A stretch of DNA of 64,000 nt from Xanthobacter autotrophicus Py2 (GTDB lineage: Bacteria; Pseudomonadota; Alphaproteobacteria; Rhizobiales; Xanthobacteraceae): positions 434,001 through 498,000 of the forward strand of contig CP000781.1 in assembly GCA_000017645.1 (NCBI GenBank), in the 5' to 3' direction. Shown piece by piece: positions 1-8,417 of the stretch. Within the stretch, counting starts at the first letter, position 1. Each line of letters starts with the position of its first letter. Position numbers and translations under genes: made by a program. Below the pieces are notes generated by a model. That model made no database searches. It was not told the DNA's origin and was given only the letters and a program-made list of their open reading frames with translations.

Positions 1-249
1 CTTGTCCACCGCCTTCTGCAGCATGTGGAACGACAGGTCGATGCCGGTCACCTGCGTGCCCTTGGGGTAATAGGGCAGCACCAGCCCGGTGCCCACGCCC
101 ACCTCAAGGATGCGGGGGCCGCAGGCGGCGGCGGCGGTGGCAGCCTTGCGCTGGGCGTCCGCCAGCAGCTTCACATAGACCTTGTCATAGATGGGCGCCC
201 ACTTGGCGTAGGCGCGCTTCTGTCCCTCAAGATCGTACTGAACCGCCAT
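1..249 (-). CDS. Class I SAM methyltransferase, PmtA-like, 5' part only
   Basis: Only the first 83 codons lie in the window; the rest runs off the left edge. The protein opens MAVQYDLEGQKRAYAKWAPI and carries motif I of SAM-dependent methyltransferases, ILEVGVGTGLVLPYY, near residues 47-61, followed by GIDLS, the usual acidic ribose-binding position. The YAKWAPIYD opening and this motif I resemble rhizobial PmtA, which methylates phosphatidylethanolamine to phosphatidylcholine, but a UbiE-like methyltransferase is not excluded from so little sequence. It is transcribed leftwards, 43 bp downstream of the mnmA stop. Confidence 0.7.
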   Translation of the reverse strand, partial: MAVQYDLEGQKRAYAKWAPIYDKVYVKLLADAQRKAATAAAACGPRILEVGVGTGLVLPYYPKGTQVTGIDLSFHMLQKAVDK

Positions 250-292
250 TCTCAGTCTCTCCCGGCCTCAAGGCCGCCTTTCGGCGCTTGCC

Positions 293-1462
293 TCAGGCCA
301 CTTCGGCGACGCTCTTCGCCACCCGTTCCGCCCGCATGATGGTGCCGCCGCCCAGAAGGCGCGCGGCGGCGCCGGCGTCATCGTAGAGCACGCAGGCCTG
401 CCCCGGCGCAACGCCCTCTTCGCCTACCGCCAGATGCACTGCCGGCGTGCCGTCCGTCGCGCGTGCAAGATGCGCCGGCACCGGCGGGCGGGTGGAGCGC
501 ACCTTCACATACACGTCCGCCTGCCGCGCCAGCGCATCAGTGAAGGGGATGTCGCCCAGCCAGTTCACGTCGTCGATGGTGATGGCGCTCACGCTGAGCG
601 CCGCGCGCGGGCCGACCCGCACCTGCTGCCGAGCAGCATCGATGGCGATGACGTAGAGCGGCTCCGGCGTGGCGATGCCGAGGCCCTTCCTTTGACCGAT
701 GGTGTAGTGCATGACGCCGCGATGGCGGCCGAGCACGCGGCCGTCCAGATGCACGATGTCGCCCGGCTCGGCGGCCTCGGGCCGCAGGCGCTGCACCACC
801 TGGGCGTAATCGCCGCCGGGCACGAAGCAGATGTCCTGGCTGTCGGGCTTGTCCGCCACCGGCAGGCCGAACTCGGCCGCCAGCGCCCGCACGTCCGCCT
901 TCCGCATCTCGCCCAGGGGAAAACGCAGGCGCTCCAATTGGGCGGCGGTGGTGGCATAGAGGAAATAGGACTGGTCGCGCGCCTCTTCCGCCGCGCGGTA
1001 GAGGCCGCGCCGGCCGTCCGGCAGCGCGCGGCTGGCCACATAATGGCCGGTGGCGAGATAGCGCGCGCCCAGCTCCTCGGCGGTGGCGAGGAGGTCGCGG
1101 AACTTCACCGTGCGGTTGCAGTCCACGCACGGGATGGGGGTGACCCCCGAGGCGTAGCTGGCGGCGAAGCGGTCGATCACCTCTTCCTTGAAGCGGCTTT
1201 CGTAGTCCAGCACGTAGTGGGGAATGCCCAGCGTGCGGGCGACCTCGCTGGCGTCGTAGATGTCCTGCCCCGCGCAGCAGGCGCCGCGCCGGTGGGCGGC
1301 CTCGCCATGGTCGTAGAGCTGGAGGGTGACACCCACCACGTCATAGCCGGCGCGGGCATAGAGGCCGGCGACCACGGACGAATCCACCCCGCCCGACATG
1401 GCCACCACCACGCGGGTGGAGGCGGGGTCGCCGTCGGTGTCGAGAAGGGGAAGGTCGGTCAT
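293..1462 (-). CDS. mnmA: tRNA-specific 2-thiouridylase MnmA
   Basis: Cytosolic enzyme that puts sulfur on U34 of tRNAs for Lys, Glu and Gln, using ATP and a relayed persulfide. The 389-residue product has the PP-loop SGGVDSS at residues 23-29. The two catalytic cysteines sit in IPCVDCN and in [10 protein letters not shown], and [11 protein letters not shown] is another family hallmark. Length fits the family (about 360-400). I chose the ATG at 1462 (MTDLPLL) rather than the open-frame ATG at 1603, because the extra 47 residues are low-complexity and cross a hairpin at 1566-1598. The family assignment is firm. Confidence 0.96.
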   Translation of the reverse strand: MTDLPLLDTDGDPASTRVVVAMSGGVDSSVVAGLYARAGYDVVGVTLQLYDHGEAAHRRGACCAGQDIYDASEVARTLGIPHYVLDYESRFKEEVIDRFAASYASGVTPIPCVDCNRTVKFRDLLATAEELGARYLATGHYVASRALPDGRRGLYRAAEEARDQSYFLYATTAAQLERLRFPLGEMRKADVRALAAEFGLPVADKPDSQDICFVPGGDYAQVVQRLRPEAAEPGDIVHLDGRVLGRHRGVMHYTIGQRKGLGIATPEPLYVIAIDAARQQVRVGPRAALSVSAITIDDVNWLGDIPFTDALARQADVYVKVRSTRPPVPAHLARATDGTPAVHLAVGEEGVAPGQACVLYDDAGAAARLLGGGTIMRAERVAKSVAEVA

Positions 1463-1565
1463 GGTCGTGTGATGCTCGCCCGGCTGCGGCTGCCGCAGGT
1501 TAGGCTGCGCGGGATGAAGGTGCAAATGGCTCGCATCCTTCAGGCCACGGGAGCAAGGCGAAATC

Positions 1566-1598
1566 GGGGCCGGGCGCGGTTCGATCGCGCCCGGCCCC
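1566..1598 (-). terminator. GC-rich hairpin between ialB-like gene and mnmA
   Basis: A perfect 13-bp inverted repeat (1566-1578 with 1586-1598, 7-nt loop) lies 65 bp past the stop of the IalB-family gene and upstream of mnmA. Read leftwards it is followed by only a short T stretch (GATTTCG), so it is a plausible but weak intrinsic terminator for the IalB gene. Confidence 0.5.
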
Positions 1599-1663
1599 AT
1601 CATATGAGCTGTCGTGACACCCTTGCACCGGCGTCACTTATCCCTGCGTCACATATTGCCGCG

Positions 1664-2200
1664 TCACTTGCACTCCTGCGCGGCCCGGTCGAGGGCCTGG
1701 CCGAGGCCGGTCATGGAATATTTGTCCGTGGTGGGGTTGCCGCGCAGGGACGTGGACACGACGGTCAGGTCCTTGCCGCGGCGCATGGCGTCCACGAGCT
1801 TGGCCTCGTCGGCCACGTTGCGCACCCAGGCGCCCTCGTTCTTCGTGTAGAGCTGGAGCTTCATGGCGCCGATGGTCAGCGTCGCGTCCGAGCCTTCCTT
1901 CAGCGGGAAGCCCATGGTGACGGTCACCTCGTTCTTCACGTTCTCACTCGGGCGGGTGGACACGAAGAAGAACGCCGGGTCGCGCTTCAGGCCTTCCGGC
2001 GCGCGGGTCTTGGGCTGGGAGATGGCGTAGCACACCTTCGGGCTGACGGTGGAGACGTAGACGCTCCAATCCCCGAACTGCGCCACGGACTTGGACTGGG
2101 GCTGCCCCTGCGCAGCGGCGGGGGCCGCGAGCGCGCAGGCGAGGAACACGCCCAGGAGAGTCGGATGGACAGGAGTCGGATGGACACGAGGAAGCGTCAT
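1664..2200 (-). CDS. Invasion-associated locus B (IalB) family secreted protein
   Basis: 178-residue exported protein. A hydrophobic signal stretch (LLGVFLACALAAPAAAQG) precedes a mature IalB domain with FGDWSVY near its start and paired cysteines (KVCYAI and the terminal AQECK). IalB proteins are widespread in alphaproteobacteria; the Bartonella member is tied to erythrocyte invasion, but most are periplasmic or envelope proteins of unknown role. I chose the ATG at 2200 because an AGGAGA ribosome site sits just upstream and the signal peptide begins there. The open frame reaches 2287 without a better start. It stands alone, divergent from the reductase at 2678. Confidence 0.85.
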   Translation of the reverse strand: MTLPRVHPTPVHPTLLGVFLACALAAPAAAQGQPQSKSVAQFGDWSVYVSTVSPKVCYAISQPKTRAPEGLKRDPAFFFVSTRPSENVKNEVTVTMGFPLKEGSDATLTIGAMKLQLYTKNEGAWVRNVADEAKLVDAMRRGKDLTVVSTSLRGNPTTDKYSMTGLGQALDRAAQECK

Positions 2201-2677
2201 GGCTTCTCCTATTTCACCAAGGCCCTTCAGGCGAGCCGGACGAGAGCGCGATCCGGCGAGATCGAAACGGTTCCATCTCATCGGCAAATCGCCCTCTCAC
2301 TCTGTGAAGAGAGACGGATGGCGTGTTCAGGCGAAAGCGCAAGGCGTTTCCGTCCAGACACATCCGGCTCCCGAGGCGTGGCCGCTACCGGGTAGCGGCG
2401 CAGGCGGTCAAAAACGTGGCGGTCGAAAAATGGCAGCTACGTCTTGCGTTTTCATAAACCAGAGGCTCCGCTCCGCCTGAGGCGACCGTTCTGCCGCGCG
2501 ATGATTCGAAGCGGCATGCGGCTTTGCGCCGAAAGCCCGCCGGCAATCCCGCAGCGGGGGCCGTGCTCGAAGACATGGGCATGCCGCTGGGGAATGGATA
2601 TGTATCCGGAGCTTTTGCGCCTCGGGGTTAAATTTTGGTAACCCGTCGCCCGATCCACCGTGACAGAAGGTGAGCCC
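2201..2677. other. Intergenic region, no gene supported
   Basis: About 480 bp separate two divergent genes, so it must hold their promoters. A 65-codon leftward frame exists here (2385-2582), but it has no ribosome site and no recognisable composition. I see no repeat or RNA structure I would defend. Confidence 0.5.
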
Positions 2678-3658
2678 ATGAAAGCGGTCGTCTGCGTGCG
2701 CCATGGTCCCCCCGACGCCCTCGAAATCCAGGATCTGCCTGATCCCGTGCCGGGGCCGGGGGAGGTGGTGGTCGAGGTCTCGGCCATCGGGCTCAATTTC
2801 TTCGACACGCTGATCATCCGCGATCTCTACCAAGTCAAGCCGGCCCTGCCGTTCTCGCCAGGCGCCGAGTTCGCCGGCCATGTGGCGGCGCTGGGCGCTG
2901 GCGTCACCGGCTTTGCCGTAGGCGAGCGGGTGTGCGGCTATGTCACCCACGGCGCCGCGCGCGAGAAGGTGGTGGTGGAGGCCCGCTTCCTGGCGCGGGT
3001 GCCGGACGACCTCGACCTGGTGAAGGCCGCCGGCCTCATCGTCACCTACGGCACCTCGCTCTATGCCCTGCGCGAGCGCGGCAACCTGAAGGCGGGCGAG
3101 AGCCTCGCCGTCCTCGGCGCCTCGGGCGGGGTCGGGCTCGCGGCGGTGGAACTCGGGCGCATCATGGGCGCGCGCATCCTCGCCTGCGCCTCGTCCGCCG
3201 AGAAGGTGGCCTTCGCCAAGGCCCACGGGGCGGACGAGGGCTTCGACTATGCCGAGGGCGACCTCAAGGGCGCGCTCAAGGCGTTCGGCGGGCCCAAGGG
3301 TCTCGACATGGTCTATGATCCGGTGGGCGGCGACATGGCCGAGCAGGCTCTGCGGGCGCTCGGCTCCCTCGGCCGTTTCCTGGTGGTGGGGTTCGCCGCC
3401 GGCGAAATCCCGAAGATCCCGCTCAACCTGTTGCTGCTGAAGAATTGCGACGCGCGCGGCGTGGCCTTCGGCACGGTGGCGCGCAGTGATCCGGCGTGGC
3501 TTGCCGGCGTGGTGGCCGAACTGATGGAGCATGCGCGCACAGGCCGCATCTCCGCCCATGTGGACAAGACCTTCCCGCTGGAGCGCTGCGTCGATGCGCT
3601 GGGGGAGATCGCCGGGCGGCGCGTCAAGGGCAAGGTGGTGCTCACCACCGGCCGCTGA
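2678..3658 (+). CDS. NADPH:quinone oxidoreductase (zinc-free MDR family)
   Basis: 326-residue cytosolic oxidoreductase of the medium-chain dehydrogenase/reductase superfamily, quinone reductase (QOR) branch. It has the N-terminal GroES-like fold (PGPGEVVVEVSAIGLNFFDT), the QOR hallmark around LPFSPGAEFAGHV, and a Rossmann motif LGASGGVGLAAVELG near residue 148. It lacks the cysteine cluster of zinc alcohol dehydrogenases. Family members pass electrons from NADPH to quinones or to enone substrates; the substrate here cannot be told. Start at the ATG of MKAVVCVRHG, with AAGGTGAG just upstream; the frame opens six codons earlier. Confidence 0.9.
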   Translation: MKAVVCVRHGPPDALEIQDLPDPVPGPGEVVVEVSAIGLNFFDTLIIRDLYQVKPALPFSPGAEFAGHVAALGAGVTGFAVGERVCGYVTHGAAREKVVVEARFLARVPDDLDLVKAAGLIVTYGTSLYALRERGNLKAGESLAVLGASGGVGLAAVELGRIMGARILACASSAEKVAFAKAHGADEGFDYAEGDLKGALKAFGGPKGLDMVYDPVGGDMAEQALRALGSLGRFLVVGFAAGEIPKIPLNLLLLKNCDARGVAFGTVARSDPAWLAGVVAELMEHARTGRISAHVDKTFPLERCVDALGEIAGRRVKGKVVLTTGR

Positions 3659-3692
3659 CGGCTCGACGCCGGGATGCGGGCGCCCGGACGGT

Positions 3693-4088
3693 TCAGGCCG
3701 TCTCGTCTTTCAGGCGCCCCAGGGCGTCACGGGCGGCGGTATAGTGCTCGGGCGTCACATGGCCCGACAGCAGCTTCAGCGCTGCCATCAGCACCGCAGC
3801 ATCGTCGGTGAAACCTATGATGGGGAATATGTCCGGCATCACGTCGAGCGGCAGGATGAAATAGGCCAGCGCCGCCATCAGCGTCGCGCGCACCCGGAGT
3901 GGCGTGTTGCGGTCGAAGGCGGCGAAATAGCTCGCGACGGCATCTTCCGCGAAGGGGATCCGGGCTGCGGTGGCCTTGATCTTGGCCCAGAAGCCGCGGC
4001 GCACGTGCTCTTCGTCGCGCGCCGCCTTTTCCCGTTCATCGGGGGACAGGCCGTCGTCATCCAGAATGGTGCTGGTCATGCCCAACAT
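3693..4088 (-). CDS. DUF1232 (YkvA-like) small membrane-associated protein
   Basis: 131 residues. The central segment YFILPLDVMPDIFPIIGFTD followed by DAAVL is the DUF1232/YkvA signature: a hydrophobic helix with the conserved P-D-x-x-P-D pattern. The function of this family is not established. ATGs at 4088 and 4079 are both possible starts. It converges on the quinone reductase (35-bp gap) and lies downstream of thpR on the same strand. Confidence 0.85.
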   Translation of the reverse strand: MLGMTSTILDDDGLSPDEREKAARDEEHVRRGFWAKIKATAARIPFAEDAVASYFAAFDRNTPLRVRATLMAALAYFILPLDVMPDIFPIIGFTDDAAVLMAALKLLSGHVTPEHYTAARDALGRLKDETA

Positions 4089-4133
4089 TTGGGAAGGCTT
4101 CGCCCGCCCGCAAGGCCTCTGGGCGACCCTGCG

Positions 4134-4664
4134 TCAGAGCAGCGGGTAGGCTGCCTCCACCAAATAGGGGCCGCCGCCCACCGAATCGCGCGAGGAGAAC
4201 AGCACGAAGCGCGGCACGTGGAACGTCGGGCTGCGATAGGGGCCGCGCATGGCGAGATAATCAGCCACCTGCCGCGAGGAGGCGTCCCGCAGCCGGGCCA
4301 GGGTGACGTGGGGCTTGAAATTGCGTTCCGCGCCGAGGCCGAGGCGCTGCATGATGCGCTCCTGCTCGGCCTGCAACTCCATGAGGGCCGCATTGGCCTT
4401 CACCGCCGCGAACACCGCGCGGGGCTTGTGGCCGCCGAACTGGTCGATGCCGTCCAGCGTCAGGTCGAAGGCGGGCCGGCGCACCTGGCCCAGCATCAGC
4501 ATGATATCGCGGGCTGTGGCGTCATCCACGTCGCCGACGAAGCGCAGGGTGACGTGATAGTTCTCGGGATCAATCCAGCGGGCACCGGAAAGTCCGCCGC
4601 GCAGCAGCGACAGGCCCAGCCCGACCTCGGGGGGGATCTCGATGGCGGTGAACAGTCGCGGCAT
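4134..4664 (-). CDS. thpR: RNA 2',3'-cyclic phosphodiesterase (2H family)
   Basis: 176-residue 2H phosphoesterase, the LigT/ThpR family that opens 2',3'-cyclic phosphates on RNA ends. Both catalytic HxTx motifs are present: HVTLRFVG near residue 43 and HVTLARL near residue 127. The N-terminus MPRLFTAIEIPPEV is typical. The frame is open for 71 more codons upstream, but that stretch is arginine-rich and overlaps a terminator hairpin, so I start at 4664. The cellular substrate of this family is not settled. Confidence 0.92.
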   Translation of the reverse strand: MPRLFTAIEIPPEVGLGLSLLRGGLSGARWIDPENYHVTLRFVGDVDDATARDIMLMLGQVRRPAFDLTLDGIDQFGGHKPRAVFAAVKANAALMELQAEQERIMQRLGLGAERNFKPHVTLARLRDASSRQVADYLAMRGPYRSPTFHVPRFVLFSSRDSVGGGPYLVEAAYPLL

Positions 4665-4780
4665 GGAACCCTCCGCGATCGGCCGGCCCGTGGCCACGGG
4701 TCGGCTCAGACAGCGCCGGCGCCGGGGCGGGACCGCCCGGTGGAGCGACGATGCCCCAAGTGAAGAAGATTCGCGCCGGG

Positions 4781-4813
4781 AAGAAAAGAGAGGCGGCCCC
4801 ATGAGGCCGCCTC
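4781..4813 (-). terminator. Rho-independent terminator of the DUF3300 gene
   Basis: A 9-bp GC-rich stem (4790-4798 with 4805-4813, 6-nt loop) begins about 60 bp past the DUF3300 stop. Read leftwards it is followed by CTCTTTTCTT, a T-rich tail. This fits an intrinsic terminator for the leftward gene. Confidence 0.75.
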
Positions 4814-4873
4814 CGCTGTGTCGTGGGGTGCGCGATGCACCTGTTTTTTCCGCAGTCCCGAAGTCTGCGCGCC

Positions 4874-6457
4874 TCAACGCCGCCGTTCGCCGCCACCGCC
4901 CTGAGGGCGAGGCCGATGCTGCTGCGGCGGCCGGGCATTGTGCTGCGGCCTCGCATTATGCTGCGGCCGGGCATTGTGCTGGGGCCGGGCACGCTGCTGC
5001 GGGGGGCGGGCATTGTGCTGCGGCCGGGGCCGGGCATTGTGTTGCGGCCGGCTCTGCTGAGGCCGGTTCTGTCCCGCGTTCGGCCTCTGGCTTGGCCGAT
5101 GCGCGTTCGGCCGCTGCTGCGGGCGGTTCTGCCCCGCACCGGGACGATCAGGCCGGTTGGGACCCGCACCGGGACGGTCAGGACGATCAGGCCGGTTGGG
5201 ACCCGCACCGGGACGGTCAGGACGATCAGGACGGTTGGGACCTGCGCCGGGACGGTCAGGACGATCAGGGCGGTTGGGACCCGCGCCGGGCCGATCCGGG
5301 ACGCCGGGCCGGTTGGGACCCGCGCCGGGTCGATCCGGGACGCCGGGCCGGTTGGGACCCGCGCCGGGTCGATCCGGAAAGCCGGGGCGGTTGGGGCCGC
5401 CGGGCCGATCGGGGAACCCGGGGCGGTTGGGGCCGCCGGGCCGACCGGGGCCGACCACCGGCCTGTCGGGCTGGCCGGGCTGCCAGCCCGGCGGACGGCC
5501 GGGACGCCACGGGCCCGGACCCCAGGCCGGCGGGCGTCCGCCACCACCCCAACCCGGCCCCCAATGCGGCGGCTGGTGCCAGCCGGGCGGGGTCACCCAC
5601 ACGGTGTTCCAGCCGCGGTTGTTCCAGCCCCAGCGATTGTTCCACGACGACCCCACCAGCACGCCGGTGCCGAACAGCAGGGCGCCGGTGGCGAAGGTGG
5701 TGAAGGCGGCCGAGCTGTCATAGACCGGCACGTAGATCCGCTCGGGATTGGCCGGCTGGATATAGATGGTGCGCTGGCCGCCGTCCTCGCGGGTGGTGAC
5801 CACCTGCTGGGGCGTGGTCTTCAGGTTGCCGACGCTCTGCGCCTTGGCCCGCAGCATCTGGATGGTGTTGGACACGTCCTGGGGCTGGGTGGAGAAGGCA
5901 AGGCCGAGGGATTCGGTCCATTCCATATGGTCGTGGAGCTGGCGGATCACATCGGGGAAGCGGATCAGCGCCTTGACCGAGCTGTCCCAGTCCTTGGCAT
6001 CGATGGCCGCGAAGTTGCGGGCCTGCACCCGGCGCGGATTGGCCTCGATCCAGTTGTAGGCGTCCACGATCTGCTCGGGGAACAGGGTGGCCGGGAACAG
6101 GATCGCCAGCAGCGGGTCGGGATAGAGCGCCACCGGGCCGAGAAGATATTCGAGGTCCGAGATCGAATAGATCGGCGCGGTATTGGCCGGCTGGGTCGGC
6201 GCGGTCGGAAGCGGCGCCTGGGCCGCGGCGGGCGAAGGCGGGGCGGGTGGAGGCGGGGCGGCCTGCACCTCGGGCGCCGGCGGAGCCGGGGGCACCGGCT
6301 GGGACTGCGGCACGGGCTGGGTCTGCGGGTCAGCCGGCGGGGTCTGGGCCAGGACGGGATAGACCGCCGTCGACCAGCCGAACACGGCCGCCACGGCGAC
6401 GCGGGACCAGTTGCCGGCGCGGCCTTTCACGCACGTTCTGACGGATAATGGTGGCAT
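4874..6457 (-). CDS. DUF3300 protein with proline/arginine/asparagine repeat tail
   Basis: 527-residue exported protein. An N-terminal signal-like segment (VAVAAVFGWSTAVYPVLAQ) leads to a proline-rich linker, then the DUF3300 domain (about residues 95-270, LEYLLGPVALYPDPLLAIL and YNWIEANP). A glycine-capped hydrophobic stretch (FATGALLFGTGVLVG) follows, and then a long disordered tail. The tail has 12-13-residue PNRPxxPDRPGAG repeats followed by RPQHNA repeats. TGAGGAG precedes the ATG at 6457. DUF3300 has no known function; the basic His/Asn/Pro tail suggests an envelope or polymer-binding role, which is inference. It is the only gene between terminators and is probably monocistronic. Confidence 0.85.
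   Translation of the reverse strand: MPPLSVRTCVKGRAGNWSRVAVAAVFGWSTAVYPVLAQTPPADPQTQPVPQSQPVPPAPPAPEVQAAPPPPAPPSPAAAQAPLPTAPTQPANTAPIYSISDLEYLLGPVALYPDPLLAILFPATLFPEQIVDAYNWIEANPRRVQARNFAAIDAKDWDSSVKALIRFPDVIRQLHDHMEWTESLGLAFSTQPQDVSNTIQMLRAKAQSVGNLKTTPQQVVTTREDGGQRTIYIQPANPERIYVPVYDSSAAFTTFATGALLFGTGVLVGSSWNNRWGWNNRGWNTVWVTPPGWHQPPHWGPGWGGGGRPPAWGPGPWRPGRPPGWQPGQPDRPVVGPGRPGGPNRPGFPDRPGGPNRPGFPDRPGAGPNRPGVPDRPGAGPNRPGVPDRPGAGPNRPDRPDRPGAGPNRPDRPDRPGAGPNRPDRPDRPGAGPNRPDRPGAGQNRPQQRPNAHRPSQRPNAGQNRPQQSRPQHNARPRPQHNARPPQQRARPQHNARPQHNARPQHNARPPQQHRPRPQGGGGERRR
4925..5060. repeat. Short tandem repeats coding RPQHNA units
   Basis: An 18-21-bp unit, seen on the top strand as variants of GGCCGGGCATTGTGCTGC, recurs about six times and codes the RPQHNA-type repeats at the C-terminus of the DUF3300 protein. 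It stays in frame and is a coding minisatellite, not a CRISPR: there are no unique spacers. Confidence 0.8.
5110..5450. repeat. Tandem 36-39-bp coding repeats (PNRPDRPDRPGAG)
   Basis: About eight head-to-tail copies of a 36-39-bp unit code 12- or 13-residue repeats of the type PNRPDRPDRPGAG, with xPGVP and xPGFP variants, in the DUF3300 protein. Copies differ mainly at the variable residue pair. Such arrays change copy number readily, so the length may vary between strains. Confidence 0.85.
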
Positions 6458-6609
6458 TCACTACTCCTCACGCAGGGGTTCTGGCCCCTGCCGTTCTTGC
6501 CCTTGATGTGTTCCGAGTTGCAGGCAGCACACGCCGCGGCGCCCGCTCCATGCTCGGGTAGTAACGGACTTGGAGCGCGAAACGGTGGTCGGCTGCGATC
6601 AAACAAACG

Positions 6610-7293
6610 TTACGGAACTGGTACCAGAATATCGATTTCCAGGGCTTCGGGGGAGCCGCTGACGATGTCGGTCCGGTACTGCTCGATATACATGTCGGTC
6701 TGCTCGACGTTCTTCTCGTCGAGATAATTGGCGATTTGCTCGTAGGTATTGTCCATGTCGGCGAAGGAGCCGGTATGGGTGAATTTCAACACCTTGCCCG
6801 CGTGGGAGCCGCCGAGCTTCATGCCGTCGCCGGGCTTCTGGGTGGTGGTGCCGGAGAACGGCACCTGGATCTCATATTCGAAGCTCAGGTCGTCGCTCGA
6901 GGTGTAAACGATGAAAGTGTCGCCCGCGCGGGTGAGCCCGAGGCGCTTCAGCTCGGCGTCCGCCTGCTTCACGCTGGTCACCAGCTTCTCGAATGCCTCT
7001 TCCCAGGTGGCCGAGCCGGTGAGCGTCAGCACCGGCACCGGGGAAAGGGTGATCTCCTGCGGCGCGAAGCTGCGCCCGGCGGGTGCGACGGGTGTGGTCT
7101 CCACCTTCTTGGGGTCCACCACCGGCGGCGGCGTCAATGCCCCGCCCGCGCCGGGCTGGGCGGCGGGGGCCGGGCTCTGCGCCGCGGCGGGCAGGGGAGC
7201 CAGCGCCGGGAGGGCGCTCAAAACGGCGCTCAGGAGGGCACCTGCCGCGGCCCTCCTCATCCTGTCGAGGCTGACCCAACGCAATCCGGCCAT
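6610..7293 (-). CDS. Exported GyrI-like (effector-binding-domain) protein
   Basis: 227 residues. A signal peptide (RMRRAAAGALLSAVLSAL, then cleavage after PAAAQ) and a Pro/Ala-rich linker lead to a GyrI-like/AraC effector-binding fold at about residues 80-227, ending ALEIDILVPVP as in that family. The segment KFTHTGSFADMDNTYEQI is the conserved core. No DNA-binding domain is present, so this is a stand-alone periplasmic ligand-binding or stress protein rather than a regulator. Start at 7293 is set by GGGAGAAAG just upstream and by the signal peptide; the open frame runs 44 codons further. No ligand can be inferred. Confidence 0.75.
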   Translation of the reverse strand: MAGLRWVSLDRMRRAAAGALLSAVLSALPALAPLPAAAQSPAPAAQPGAGGALTPPPVVDPKKVETTPVAPAGRSFAPQEITLSPVPVLTLTGSATWEEAFEKLVTSVKQADAELKRLGLTRAGDTFIVYTSSDDLSFEYEIQVPFSGTTTQKPGDGMKLGGSHAGKVLKFTHTGSFADMDNTYEQIANYLDEKNVEQTDMYIEQYRTDIVSGSPEALEIDILVPVP

Positions 7294-7480
7294 TGATCTT
7301 TCTCCCGCCCCGCCGAAGCAGTGGAGCACCGTTTCTAGCATGTTCTCGGGCGGCGGCGAGGCCGCACTTCGGCGGCTTTGCGGCGGCCCTGGGGCCTGCA
7401 ACCGACGCTTCTGCAGCCGGGGCACGCGAGGGGTGGTGTCGCCAGCGGATCGGGGCCATATAGGACGGCAGTTTCAACCC

Positions 7481-7532
7481 GAGTGGGTCACCCGATACGA
7501 TTGGCTAACCTTCTGTATCGAGTGACCCGCTC
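7481..7532. promoter_or_regulatory. Long inverted repeat just upstream of dapF
   Basis: Two 18-bp arms (7481-7498 and 7515-7532) are complementary at 16 of 18 positions, around a 16-nt spacer. The right arm ends 12 bp before the dapF start. There is no T-run, so a terminator is unlikely. It could be a repressor operator or an mRNA leader hairpin. Confidence 0.55.
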
Positions 7533-7544
7533 GATCCATGCTTT

Positions 7545-8417
7545 GTGGCTCGACCCGCCGTGAACCCGCTCGCTAACCGCCCCTTCGTCAAGATGAACGG
7601 CCTCGGCAACGAGATCCTCGTGCTGGACCTGCGCGCCGACCCCGTGGAGGTGCCCGCCGCCGCGGCGCGCGCGCTGGCACGCCCCTCCGTGCTGCCGTTC
7701 GACCAGGCGATGGTGCTCTATCCGCCCCGGCGCGAGGGCACGGCGGCCTTCGTGCGCATCCTGAATTCCGATGGGTCTTTTTCCGCCGCCTGTGGCAATG
7801 GCACCCGCTGCATCGCCGCGCTGGAGGCTGAGCGCACCGGCGCCCCCCATGCCCTGTTCGAGAGCGAGGCCGGCCTTCTGGACTGCCTCGTGCGCCCGGA
7901 CGGGCAGGTGGAGGTGGACATGGGCGCGCCGCGCTTCGACTGGCGCGACATCCCGCTCGCCCGTGACGTTGCGGAGACGGCGCAGGTGATCGTCCCGGGC
8001 TTCGAGGCGCTGGGGCCGACGAGCCTTGTCAGCATGGGCAATCCCCACGCCGTCTTCTTCGTGCCCGACGCGAATGCGGTGGATGTGGAGAAGCTCGGCG
8101 CCGCGCTGGAACATCATCCGCTGTTTCCTGAGCGCGCCAACATCTCCTTCGCCAGCCTCACCGCGCCCGACCGGATCCTGCTGCATGTGTGGGAGCGGGG
8201 TGCCGGACGGACCCGTGCCTGCGGCACCGCCGCCTGCGCCACCGGCGTTTCCGCCGCCCGCACCGGGCGGACCGGGCGTTCCGTGACCGTGACGCTGCCC
8301 GGCGGCGACCTTGAGATTTCCTGGCGCGAAGCCGACGGCCACGTGCTGATGACCGGCCCGGTGGAGCACGAGTTCTCCGGCACTCTCTCCCCGGCCATGC
8401 TGGAGGAGGCCGCCTGA
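7545..8417 (+). CDS. dapF: Diaminopimelate epimerase
   Basis: 290-residue cytosolic enzyme that converts LL-diaminopimelate to the meso form for lysine and peptidoglycan. Both catalytic cysteines are visible: ACGNGTRC (proton acceptor/donor 1) and ACGTAAC (2). FVKMNGLGNEILVLD is the conserved N-terminus. The start is a GTG at 7545 or another GTG at 7560; neither has a strong ribosome site, and the ATG at 7538 is out of frame. It overlaps mtaB by one base (TGATG), so the two are translationally coupled. Confidence 0.93.
   Translation: MARPAVNPLANRPFVKMNGLGNEILVLDLRADPVEVPAAAARALARPSVLPFDQAMVLYPPRREGTAAFVRILNSDGSFSAACGNGTRCIAALEAERTGAPHALFESEAGLLDCLVRPDGQVEVDMGAPRFDWRDIPLARDVAETAQVIVPGFEALGPTSLVSMGNPHAVFFVPDANAVDVEKLGAALEHHPLFPERANISFASLTAPDRILLHVWERGAGRTRACGTAACATGVSAARTGRTGRSVTVTLPGGDLEISWREADGHVLMTGPVEHEFSGTLSPAMLEEAA

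Noticed and set aside
4925..5450. Possible CRISPR array
   Set aside because: Repeats are contiguous, in frame with the DUF3300 gene, and have no unique spacers.
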